From NCBI GenBank assembly GCA_031553975.1, contig JAVBKP010000042.1, positions 1 to 20,182 of the forward strand: a stretch of 20,182 bases of DNA, written 5' to 3'. Source of the DNA: JAVBKP01 sp031553975 (GTDB lineage: Bacteria; Bacillota; Clostridia; Peptostreptococcales; Anaerovoracaceae). The first letter of the stretch is position 1; each line of letters opens with the position of its first letter. A program made the translations under genes and the position numbers. The notes beneath the pieces are model-generated. The model worked only from the letters and a program-made list of their open reading frames with translations, searched no databases and was not told where the DNA came from. This document shows, piece after piece, positions 1 through 7,165 of the stretch.

Positions 1-1
1 C

Positions 2-553
2 GATATTTTTGCCAACCAACAAAAGCATGTGAAACCTCTTTTGCCCTATGAGATTTTTATGGCAAATGTGGAAGCAGGCAGCGAGGAACAGCTTACTATT
101 AAGGCTTTGGTAGAATCCTATGGGATACGCATCGCATCATCAAAAAAAACCCTTGGGGGTATATGTGCCATTGCTACGTTGGAATCTATTTATTGCCGCC
201 ATGGATTTCATGTTTTGGACAGAGCCATCCGGCTGTGTGTTGCTACTTGGGAAGGTGACATCAACTCACTGTCTGCGAATATATTAAAGGGTATAACCCA
301 TTTGATTGTTGCTTTTGGTGATTCTATGAGAGATGACATGTTCAAAGAAAGAGTTGGTAATCACTCCGCAAAAGAAATCGGACGTACGGCAAAAGAGAGA
401 GGGGCAGGCACCCTTGGCTATGCGGAGACCATGTTAATCATATATAATAAAAAAGCAAAATTGCGTTTAGAATGGACAGATTTATATGCAAATGAATCGG
501 ATGTGCCTAAAGAAATTGAATATTTAAATGAAAATGAGGACAAAATTGATTAA
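2..553 (+). CDS. DUF6551/ParB-like mobile-element protein, C-terminal part (5' end outside window)
   Basis: The reading frame is open to the left edge, so the true start lies upstream; the GTG at 29 is internal and has no clear ribosome site. The visible 183 residues contain 'MANVEAGSEEQLTIKALVES', which resembles the middle of the DUF6551/ParB-like proteins common on integrative elements of gut Firmicutes, followed by an alpha-helical second half and an acidic tail (ENEDKID). The N-terminal ParB-like nuclease fold would be off-window. The family's role is not established; it usually sits among replication or transfer genes of mobile elements. An intrinsic terminator follows about 8 bases after the stop. 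Family assignment is from memory of sequence patterns and is moderately sure. Confidence 0.7.
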   Translation, partial: DIFANQQKHVKPLLPYEIFMANVEAGSEEQLTIKALVESYGIRIASSKKTLGGICAIATLESIYCRHGFHVLDRAIRLCVATWEGDINSLSANILKGITHLIVAFGDSMRDDMFKERVGNHSAKEIGRTAKERGAGTLGYAETMLIIYNKKAKLRLEWTDLYANESDVPKEIEYLNENEDKID

Positions 554-560
554 AACATGC

Positions 561-596
561 ACCGGCTGGTTCATTAGAATTAGTCGGTTTTGTTTT
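561..596 (+). terminator. Intrinsic terminator after the DUF6551-like gene
   Basis: ACCGGCT (561-567) pairs with AGTCGGT (582-588) with one G-U pair and a 14-base loop, followed by TTTTGTTTT. It lies just downstream of the stop at 551-553 and separates this gene from the defence-like block. Confidence 0.7.
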
Positions 597-779
597 GTAG
601 CAATATGGATTCTTTCAGCCTATGATTTTGTGGAGCGTAGCATAAGGAAATCGCAGTGTGCATACTGCAAATTATAGAAGATTTATTGAAAGAAGCACAA
701 AAAAATGTTATAATATTACGATATTTTTATTACTAAATGAGACGGATTATTATGATTGAGAGAGGGGAAATACTATAAA
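597..779. other. Gene-free stretch with a small hairpin and a strong promoter
   Basis: No coding frame is credible here. The stretch contains a perfect 5-bp hairpin (GCAGT/ACTGC around 652-667) of unknown meaning, and the promoter described separately at 686-714. An SD-like purine run (about 759-768) precedes the ATG at 780, which opens the gene remnant. Confidence 0.5.
686..714 (+). promoter_or_regulatory. Sigma-A type promoter for the defence-like block
   Basis: TTGAAA (686-691) and a perfect TATAAT (709-714) are separated by exactly 17 bases. This is the best promoter match seen in the first 3 kb. It would have served the broken gene at 780-1211 and could now drive the ATPase/nuclease pair at 1251-2773. 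Confidence 0.75.
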
Positions 780-1211
780 ATGACAAAAAAATTAAAATAC
801 TCATTTTCAATTAAGGATAAAGACTCTTTCACCTTCTTTGAAAGCAAAGCACATGACGGTAGCAGAGCGGACTGATGGGAATCTGCTAAAACTAAGCATT
901 ACTTGAGGATAAAATTTATTTTAGTATGCCAAAGAATTTCAACAATCCAGCCCTTTTGTTGTGCTAGATAAACTTTTTTATATTAAGTCTAATATTTATA
1001 AAGAGATTAACTGGCAATACAAAAAAGAATGGCGATTGCTATATTATTGTAAACTTAATTACCCTGAGGCAAAGTTTGAAATTTGCTACCTAAAGACATA
1101 TATTTAGGTAGCGAAATGCTTAATAGAGACAAAAAATTAATATTAAAACTTATTGAAGGTATGGGATTAATGGCACATCAAATGTATGTCGATAATGGCA
1201 GTAGAGAATAG
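780..1211 (+). pseudogene. Remnant of a DUF2971-like gene, broken by frameshifts
   Basis: Three frames carry pieces of one protein. ATG 780 opens a 31-codon piece ending at TGA 873-875. Another frame from about 925 to 1107 reads 'FYIKSNIYKEINWQYKKEWR', matching the DUF2971 pattern of a Lys-Ser, then Trp-x-Tyr-x-x-Glu-Trp-Arg. A third frame from 1098 to the TAG at 1209-1211 reads 'IYLGSEMLNRDKK', as in the C-terminus of that family. At least two frameshifts plus internal stops make an intact product impossible. DUF2971 proteins are often carried in accessory and defence regions. Fragment order and spacing agree with a single decayed gene. Confidence 0.65.
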
Positions 1212-1250
1212 GTGTTAAGGTATAAAGATGTTTAAAAAGGGGGAGCTTAT

Positions 1251-2270
1251 ATGTCAATTAAAAAAATCGAATTAGAAAACTTTACTGTGTTTAAAAAACT
1301 TGATTTAGATTTTTCGCTAGGAATTAATGTACTTATTGGTGAAAATGGCACGGGTAAGACGCATATAATGAAGGTGCTATATGCAGCATGTCAGGCAGCA
1401 CGTTTTGAAAAAACAGCCATTAATTTTGAGCAGAAAATAGTTAGAGTGTTTAGACCAGATAATTTTGAATTGCATCGCCTTGTAAAACGTGGTGCAGGTA
1501 ATAGCTACTCACAGATAAAGGTATCATCTGAAAAAAATGGAATTACACTTAAATTCGACGCTAAGAATAGAGGAAATAGCGAAGCTACTGGAATAGAAAA
1601 TTGGAAAAAGCAAATGGCGGATTTAGAATGTACATTTATTCCTGCTAAAGAGATTTTATCAAATGCAAAAAATTTAATTCAAGCAATTGAAAAAGGCAAC
1701 GTTGAATTTGATGACACATATAAGGACTTGATTTCGTCAGCTAGTGTTAATGTGACGCCGGGGCCTGAAAGTGAAAAGACAAAAAAATATTTAAAAGAAT
1801 TACAGAAAATCATGACTGGAACGGTATCAATAAAAGATGAACGATTTTATCTAAAACCTGGCAGTCAATCTATGCTTGAATTTCACCTTGTTGCTGAAGG
1901 GGTGAGAAAAATAGCTTTATTGTGGCAATTAATAAAGAATGGGACACTTGAAAAAGGGTCTATTCTCTTTTGGGATGAGCCAGAAGCAAACATTAACCCC
2001 AAACATATTCCAGCGCTAGTAGACATGTTACTTAAGTTACAAAAAGATGGAGTTCAAATATTTATAGCTACCCACGATTATTTTTTACCAAAATATTTAG
2101 ATGTATATAAGGATAAAGACAATCAAATCCTTTTTCACTCACTTTTTTTAGATCAAGAAAAAAACATAAACCACGAAAGTCAATCAGAATTTGACTTATT
2201 AACGGAAAATTCAATAATTACTGAATCTATCAACCTTTATAGGCAGGAAGTGGATAAGGTAATGAGATGA
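1251..2270 (+). CDS. AAA family ATPase (ABC/SMC/OLD-like), first gene of a two-gene candidate defence module
   Basis: The 339-residue protein has an N-terminal 'IELENFTVFKKLDLDF' strand pattern and Walker A GENGTGKTH (residues 30-38). It also has an ABC-signature-like AEGVRK (215-220), Walker B ILFWDEPEANINP (Asp242-Glu243) and an H-loop ATHD (His275), so all parts of an ABC-type ATP-binding head are present. The insert between Walker A and signature is short, with no long coiled coil, unlike SMC or RecN and more like AAA_15/AAA_21 ATPases of defence systems. A good SD (GGGGGA) precedes ATG 1251. The stop overlaps the next start (ATGA, 2267-2270), implying translational coupling. By analogy with Septu, PARIS and other ATPase-effector pairs, it probably senses infection and controls the downstream protein; this is inference. 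Confidence 0.85.
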   Translation: MSIKKIELENFTVFKKLDLDFSLGINVLIGENGTGKTHIMKVLYAACQAARFEKTAINFEQKIVRVFRPDNFELHRLVKRGAGNSYSQIKVSSEKNGITLKFDAKNRGNSEATGIENWKKQMADLECTFIPAKEILSNAKNLIQAIEKGNVEFDDTYKDLISSASVNVTPGPESEKTKKYLKELQKIMTGTVSIKDERFYLKPGSQSMLEFHLVAEGVRKIALLWQLIKNGTLEKGSILFWDEPEANINPKHIPALVDMLLKLQKDGVQIFIATHDYFLPKYLDVYKDKDNQILFHSLFLDQEKNINHESQSEFDLLTENSIITESINLYRQEVDKVMR

Positions 2271-2773
2271 GTATAACTATCGTTGAATCGAACATGGAGT
2301 TTGGACCGTTTGAAGAAAATGCTGTGATATATTGGGAGAACTCAAAATTAGTTACATCATTTGGCAAAGGACTTAAATGTGTAGAGTTTATTTGCTTAAA
2401 GGATAATGCATTCAGATTGATAGAAGCTAAAGCTTCAGCGCCTAATCCAAATGGAATAAAGGGACAGCAGGGCTTTGATGAATACATAGCAGATATAAGT
2501 GATAAGTTTGCACATACTATCGAATTGTTCTTTGCGTCTTATATAAAAAGATATGCTGATAAAAATGGTGAAATTCCAGTTACTTTCCTGAATCAAAATG
2601 TGAATAGTGTGAAGATTTCTGCTATTCTTGTAGTAAAAAATGCAGATGAAAAATGGCTTAGGGGCATTCAAGATGCATTATCGGCAGTGTTGAATCTTCA
2701 GAGAAAAATTTGGGGTTTTGATGTTGCTGTATTGAATGAAGATAAAGCAAGAGCATATAAGCTAATTACCTAG
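2267..2773 (+). CDS. Small PD-(D/E)XK nuclease-like protein coupled to the AAA ATPase
   Basis: This 168-residue protein has a central 'VEFICL...FRLIEAKASAPNP'. Glu40, then Glu53-Ala-Lys55 after a beta hairpin, matches the spacing of a PD-(D/E)XK core with Glu in place of the first Asp. The rest is mixed alpha/beta, with a hydrophobic strand 'KISAILVV' and a basic C-terminus; there is no membrane segment. Its ATG lies inside the last codons of the ATPase gene (4-base overlap), so the two are almost certainly made together. I do not recognise a named family. A nuclease effector controlled by the ATPase is the leading hypothesis; a non-catalytic partner remains possible because the active site is inferred from one motif only. 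Confidence 0.6.
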   Translation: MSITIVESNMEFGPFEENAVIYWENSKLVTSFGKGLKCVEFICLKDNAFRLIEAKASAPNPNGIKGQQGFDEYIADISDKFAHTIELFFASYIKRYADKNGEIPVTFLNQNVNSVKISAILVVKNADEKWLRGIQDALSAVLNLQRKIWGFDVAVLNEDKARAYKLIT

Positions 2774-2809
2774 AAAATTCTTGATTCTAGCAGAAAGGGA
2801 TTACTAGAC

Positions 2810-3015
2810 ATGGATAAGGTGTTGGACAAACTAAGTTCTTATAATTTAATGAATAACTTAATCCCAAGAGCATTTGTGATAATGCTGGAATATTTTTTGC
2901 ATATGCAAATTTTGATTAGTGTAGCTTGGAGAATCTAATTATTTTCTATATTGCAAGGCTAGTCGCAAGCAGGGCGGGATCAATTGTTGTCGAACCAATA
3001 TTAAAAAAATGTTAA
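2810..3015 (+). pseudogene. Remnant of a small membrane-protein gene
   Basis: ATG 2810 opens a frame reading 'LDKLSSYNLMNNLIPRAF' that stops at 2936-2938. A second frame from 2926 reads 'LENLIIFYIARLVASRAGS' then VVEPILKK, and stops at 3013-3015. Together they resemble a multi-pass membrane protein of the type 'SYNxxNNLIPG...ENLIIxYxxGLxxSRxGSxxxEPILKK' known from accessory regions, broken by at least one frameshift around 2880-2926. No function is assigned. It is a decayed neighbour of the ATPase/nuclease pair. Confidence 0.5.
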
Positions 3016-3041
3016 TTTATAAATTTTATTGGAAAATATGA

Positions 3042-3152
3042 GCATCAGCGGTAGACATTCCAACTGTACCAGCAGATTTGTTTGCCAAATTCCAGACATC
3101 ATTTTATACAAGTCCAGAAGATGCAGTATTTAAAGCATTAGGGGTAGAGTAA
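3042..3152 (+). pseudogene. 3' tail of an unidentified, otherwise deleted gene
   Basis: After a stop at 3039-3041 a short frame reads ASAVDIPTVPADLF and ends with EDAVFKALGVE and TAA (3150-3152). It has no start codon or ribosome site but looks like the ordered C-terminus of a larger protein. I could not name the family. It directly precedes the helicase gene, so it probably marks a deletion that removed the rest of a former upstream gene. Confidence 0.35.
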
Positions 3153-3189
3153 AATTTAGGAGTTGCTGTAAGAGGAAAATGTAGAGACT

Positions 3190-6100
3190 ATGAATAAGAT
3201 TTGCAAAGATATTTTCAGGGCAATCCATGAGGGCAAATGGCTCAGTATTGAATACAAAAATAAAGAGGGAAAGACAACAAAATATTGGATTGCCATTAAG
3301 AATATTAATTTAAAATACAAATCCCTTGTGGTGGATGGGTTACATCTGTCAAAACATAGCATAGAGGAATTAAGGATTTATATTGATTCTATAGAATCTT
3401 CCACTATTATTGATGGGACTTATTATGAGGCCAACCAAGAATTGGTTGATGATATCATGTACAACCCCAAGAAATACACGGCATTGTTTGGAAACATTCC
3501 AAATCTTAAGATTTTAAACTACCTAGCTGATTGCAACAAACTGGATGCCACTCCCTACCAATGCGAGTACGCTCTTATCAATCAATTGGATGGGGACAGT
3601 TTGAATGCAGGCATATATTCTCTTACCAATGGGCAGTTTGAAGAGATTGTGGCTCATTTTCAGCTTAGGTCAACAGCTTCCAATAAAATTAAGAAAATAA
3701 AGCAATTATGTTTAAATGTTGTTAGTATTAACACGAAAAAGGGATTGTATGTCTTGGCTTACAGAAAACTTAATTTCGATGTTAAAAATAGAACTTTGGT
3801 ACCTGCACCAGAGATTAACATCAGCACGGAATTCACCATAAATGGAGAGAAACATAGCATCCGGCAGTTTTTGGATGCAGAAGATTATTTTTTACTTGAT
3901 GAATTTGAAAAGAACAAAGAGGAAATCAAGGATAAAATCACAAGACAAAACAATCAGGCAAGTGGGGCCGATGATATGCCCTATATCATTGCATTGGGAA
4001 TGGAGAGCCTTATTGACTTAAACAAAGAGTATGATGGGATTTTAGATATGTATGATTCTGAGCAAGTGACTTTCCCAATCAAAGCTTTTTTCGGAGAGCT
4101 AGTAGCAAGGCCTGTTAGAAAAAAAGAATATTCAATTGCGCTACTCAACAAGAAAGTAAATATTGATCAATTGCTGGCCATTCAGAATGCCCTAAAATAC
4201 CCGCTTGCCTATATTCAAGGACCACCTGGCACGGGAAAGACAAATACGATTATCAATACCATTACCAGTGCTTTTTTTCATGAGAGAACGGTTCTGTTTG
4301 CATCCTACAACAATCATCCTATTGATAGCGTATATGAGATTTTAAGAAATATTGAGTATAAAGGCAATGTTGTTCCTTTTCCTGTAATACGGCTTGGGAA
4401 TAATGAAAAAATAGCAGAAGCACTGGATTATATAGCGGAATTACACAAGCGAACGGAAAAAATAACGATTTATGATGCTACGTTGGAACGAAACAAGGAT
4501 GATAAAATTGAAAACACAAAAAAATTGACAGCACTCTTAAAGAAGCATGAGGAAATTCTTGATTTGAAAGAGCGCAAGGCGACTATTGAAAAGTTGATGC
4601 AGTCAAACAATCAGATGACGTTTTTAGGCGATTTGCATGGTAGACAGCTAAAAGAGGTAAGTGAGCGTTTGGCCCAAATGGGAGAAGTGACAGATGAAGA
4701 GGCGCTAAGTTTGCTAGAAAATGATGAAGAAGTATTTAAGAAATATCTGTACTATATCTCTGCAAGGTATTTAAAGAGGTTGAACGAACCTAAAAATGAG
4801 CAGCTACTAAAAATTGTATATATGCCTAATGATAATATGGACAAGAAAGTAAAGGAATTCAACAAATACTTAAGTAACGAAGAAAACCTTAAATTGTTTT
4901 TACGTATATTTCCTATTGTGGCGACAACCTGTATTTCTGCGCACAAGCTTGGAGAGCCAAAACCACATTTTGATATGGTGATTATGGATGAATCTAGCCA
5001 ATGTAACACGGCTGTATCCCTAGTGCCTATTATTAGAGGCAGAAATCTAATGCTAGTGGGAGACCCCCAACAACTCAACCCAGTCATCCTTTTAGATAAG
5101 AAGAACAATGCAATACTAAAGCGTCATTATGAGGTGGCGAATGAGTATGATTACATTGAAAATTCCATTTATAAGACGTATCTGGCATGTGATCCAGTCA
5201 GTGATGAAGTGCTACTGAGCTATCATTATCGCTGCCACAAGAGCATCATTGAGTTTAACAATAAAAAATATTACAACAACAAGTTGAATATAAAAAGCAA
5301 GGTGGAGTCAGTTGAGCCTCTTGTTTACGTGGATGTAATTGAAGCCAATGAAAATCATAAAAATAGTTCCTTTGCCGAGGCGCAGGCCGTCGTAGCGTAC
5401 GCGAAACAAAACAAAGATAAAAAAATTGGTATTATTACGCCTTTTGTCAACCAAAGAGATTGTATCAATGAATTGTTGAAGGAAAAGGGACTATCCGATG
5501 TGACTTGTGGCACAGTGCACGCCTTTCAAGGTGATGAGAAGGACGTGATTTTGTTTTCTCTTGCCATCACAGAGCAAACCTATATAAAAACATATGATTG
5601 GCTAAAAAATAACAAGGAACTAATCAATGTAGCGACCTCACGCGCTAAAGAGCAGTTGATCGTTTTATCCAGCAGAAAAAATTTGGAACGCCTGCACAAT
5701 GATAAGCTAGGCAACGAAGATGATGTTTACGAATTGATCGAATATGTCAAATCCAACGGTACATCAGAAGTGACGGGCAAACATGCGATGTCAAGAGCAC
5801 TGGGGGTCAAACCGTATAGCACAGAGACAGAGGAAGCATTTTTGAGCAATTTAAACCATGCGCTGGATAATGTGCTTCACAACAATAAGAAATGTCTAAT
5901 ACATAAAGAAGTTGCAATTTCACACGTTTTTAAGGACAACATTGGCTATGAAGATTTATTTTATTCGGGGAGATTCGACTTCGTGGTGTATGAGAAGACC
6001 CATGATAAAAAGGAGATTCCCATCTTCGCCATAGAATTAGATGGCAAAGAGCATTTTCAAAATGAAATTGTCAGGGAAAGAGATCGTAAAAAAAATGAGA

Positions 6101-6207
6101 TCTGCAAAAATCACGGATTTGAATTAATTCGAATTGAGAACTCCTATGCGAGGCGATACAACTATGTAAAAGAGATTTTAATTGAATATTTTGCTAAAAT
6201 TGGGTGA
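3190..6207 (+). CDS. SF1 (UPF1/DNA2-like) helicase with WYL-like N-terminus and DUF2726/Vsr-like nuclease C-terminus
   Basis: The protein has 1005 residues. Residues about 5-90 resemble a WYL-like ligand-binding beta fold (AIHEGKWLSIEYKNKEGKTT). The helicase core shows Walker A GPPGTGKT (344-351), Walker B MDESSQ (599-604), motif III GDPQQLNP (624-631), motif IV YHYRCH (678-683), motif V HAFQGDE (777-783) and motif VI VATSRAKEQ (about 814-822). The end (about 920-1005) carries RFDFVV, AIELDGKEH (Glu949, Asp951, Lys953) and RERDRKKNE, typical of DUF2726/Vsr-like PD-(D/E)XK nucleases. Start is ATG 3190, with a distant SD (AGAGGA, 3171-3176). It is a soluble single-gene helicase-nuclease. Its position beside an ATPase/nuclease pair and gene remnants suggests phage or plasmid defence. 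It ends shortly before an intrinsic terminator. Confidence 0.9.
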   Translation: MNKICKDIFRAIHEGKWLSIEYKNKEGKTTKYWIAIKNINLKYKSLVVDGLHLSKHSIEELRIYIDSIESSTIIDGTYYEANQELVDDIMYNPKKYTALFGNIPNLKILNYLADCNKLDATPYQCEYALINQLDGDSLNAGIYSLTNGQFEEIVAHFQLRSTASNKIKKIKQLCLNVVSINTKKGLYVLAYRKLNFDVKNRTLVPAPEINISTEFTINGEKHSIRQFLDAEDYFLLDEFEKNKEEIKDKITRQNNQASGADDMPYIIALGMESLIDLNKEYDGILDMYDSEQVTFPIKAFFGELVARPVRKKEYSIALLNKKVNIDQLLAIQNALKYPLAYIQGPPGTGKTNTIINTITSAFFHERTVLFASYNNHPIDSVYEILRNIEYKGNVVPFPVIRLGNNEKIAEALDYIAELHKRTEKITIYDATLERNKDDKIENTKKLTALLKKHEEILDLKERKATIEKLMQSNNQMTFLGDLHGRQLKEVSERLAQMGEVTDEEALSLLENDEEVFKKYLYYISARYLKRLNEPKNEQLLKIVYMPNDNMDKKVKEFNKYLSNEENLKLFLRIFPIVATTCISAHKLGEPKPHFDMVIMDESSQCNTAVSLVPIIRGRNLMLVGDPQQLNPVILLDKKNNAILKRHYEVANEYDYIENSIYKTYLACDPVSDEVLLSYHYRCHKSIIEFNNKKYYNNKLNIKSKVESVEPLVYVDVIEANENHKNSSFAEAQAVVAYAKQNKDKKIGIITPFVNQRDCINELLKEKGLSDVTCGTVHAFQGDEKDVILFSLAITEQTYIKTYDWLKNNKELINVATSRAKEQLIVLSSRKNLERLHNDKLGNEDDVYELIEYVKSNGTSEVTGKHAMSRALGVKPYSTETEEAFLSNLNHALDNVLHNNKKCLIHKEVAISHVFKDNIGYEDLFYSGRFDFVVYEKTHDKKEIPIFAIELDGKEHFQNEIVRERDRKKNEICKNHGFELIRIENSYARRYNYVKEILIEYFAKIG

Positions 6208-6272
6208 GGCGCTGAAAAGATTGAGAAAAATAAAAAGTTGATGCCAATTAATTTTAAACGCAATTGTATAAC

Positions 6273-6312
6273 AGCCCTGATCAATGTAAGGTTGACACGG
6301 GGCTTTTGTTTT
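6273..6312 (+). terminator. Intrinsic terminator after the helicase gene
   Basis: AGCCC...TCAA (6273-6284) pairs imperfectly with TTGA...GGGCT (6292-6304), with the T-rich run TTTTGTTTT next. It separates the defence-like block from the surface-protein operon. Confidence 0.7.
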
Positions 6313-6340
6313 GCACAAGAAATATAAGCGTGCATATAGT
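6311..6340 (+). promoter_or_regulatory. Promoter of the WxL surface operon
   Basis: TTGCAC (6311-6316) and TATAGT (6335-6340) with an 18-base spacer give a plausible sigma-A promoter just after the terminator and 45 bases before the first WxL gene. The inferred start of transcription, near 6347, falls in the inverted repeat described next. Confidence 0.5.
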
Positions 6341-6345
6341 GAAAC

Positions 6346-6365
6346 AAGTGCATTTATAAGCACTT
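6346..6365. promoter_or_regulatory. Inverted repeat at the transcription start (possible operator)
   Basis: AAGTGC (6346-6351) and GCACTT (6360-6365) are perfect inverted copies around an A/T-rich 8-base centre. The repeat begins 6 bases after the -10 box, where a repressor dimer would block initiation. A 5' RNA hairpin is the alternative. Confidence 0.45.
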
Positions 6366-6384
6366 ACTTTACCAAAGGGAAGGA

Positions 6385-7089
6385 ATGAAGTTTTTGGAAT
6401 TGAAAAAAACAGCAATCATTGCTGCCTTGAGTGTATTCATGGTGGCATTTGTATGTAGTACGCCATTTCCTGTTACAGGTGCGACTGCGTCCAGCGCGAC
6501 ATCTAGTGCGATCGTGATCTTTAGCGAAGGAACAGGCCCTGTGACACCAAGAGATCCTGATAATCCTACCATTGATTCAACGAATCCTGGCACAGGCGCA
6601 TCGGGGTCACTCACAATCGACTATATTTCGCCATTAGAGTTTGGCAACCAATATATTGACACAACCAAAGCGACGTATTCATCGATTACGTTGAAGCCCT
6701 ATTTACAGGTTTCTGATCGAAGAGGCGTCATACCGGGGCTCGGATGGAAAGTACAGGCATCTGCAACTGCATTTACACACACGGTAAATAGCGGTATAAA
6801 ACTAACAGGTGCGACGATTGTATTAAAACACGGAGAAGCCTTGTCTGGATTTGATGCAAGTACAGGACTGAATCCAGTAGACAATGTTGTCATAACCACA
6901 GACGGGCAAAATGTGACAGTACTTGTTGCGACGACAGGGCAAGGCATTGGCACTTGGGTGGAGCGATGGTATCCATCTACTCCCAGTGGGGCAGCTGTCA
7001 ACGACAATGTGCTCTTAACGGTACCAGCCAATCCTGTATCAGGCACATACAAGGCAACCATCACATGGTCACTGATAGACGCACCATAA
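6385..7089 (+). CDS. WxL domain cell-surface protein
   Basis: The 234-residue secreted protein has a Lys-rich N-terminus, a hydrophobic core (AIIAALSVFMVAFV) and a likely cleavage near VTGA (about residue 33). A Pro/Asp/Gly/Thr-rich linker (about 50-75) follows, then a WxL domain: GLGWKVQASATAF around Trp121 and the closing ATITWSLIDAP around Trp228. WxL domains bind peptidoglycan non-covalently and hold the protein on the Gram-positive wall; there is no LPxTG signal. It heads a three-gene surface operon. The ATG at 6385 directly abuts the SD-like GGGAAGGA, so TTG 6394 or TTG 6400 may be the real start; both would still leave a complete signal peptide. Confidence 0.85.
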   Translation: MKFLELKKTAIIAALSVFMVAFVCSTPFPVTGATASSATSSAIVIFSEGTGPVTPRDPDNPTIDSTNPGTGASGSLTIDYISPLEFGNQYIDTTKATYSSITLKPYLQVSDRRGVIPGLGWKVQASATAFTHTVNSGIKLTGATIVLKHGEALSGFDASTGLNPVDNVVITTDGQNVTVLVATTGQGIGTWVERWYPSTPSGAAVNDNVLLTVPANPVSGTYKATITWSLIDAP

Positions 7090-7165
7090 ACAAGCAAAAT
7101 CAAGTTCAAGTCAATATTATGTACATCGATAATATTGGCTTGGGCTATTTATGAGGGGGTAAGGG

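Noticed and set aside
652..667. oriT nick-site hairpin
   Set aside because: A 5-bp hairpin alone is too weak, and no relaxase gene is present in the window.
780..875. Independent 31-residue gene
   Set aside because: Its SD is distant and it is followed in order by DUF2971-like pieces, so it is better read as the start of a broken gene.
4752..5108. 118-codon minus-strand open frame inside the helicase gene
   Set aside because: It lies opposite conserved helicase motifs and has no start signal or family resemblance.
6699..7109. 136-codon minus-strand open frame opposite the WxL gene
   Set aside because: The plus strand has a clear WxL domain and signal peptide; the reverse frame has no ribosome site or recognisable domain.
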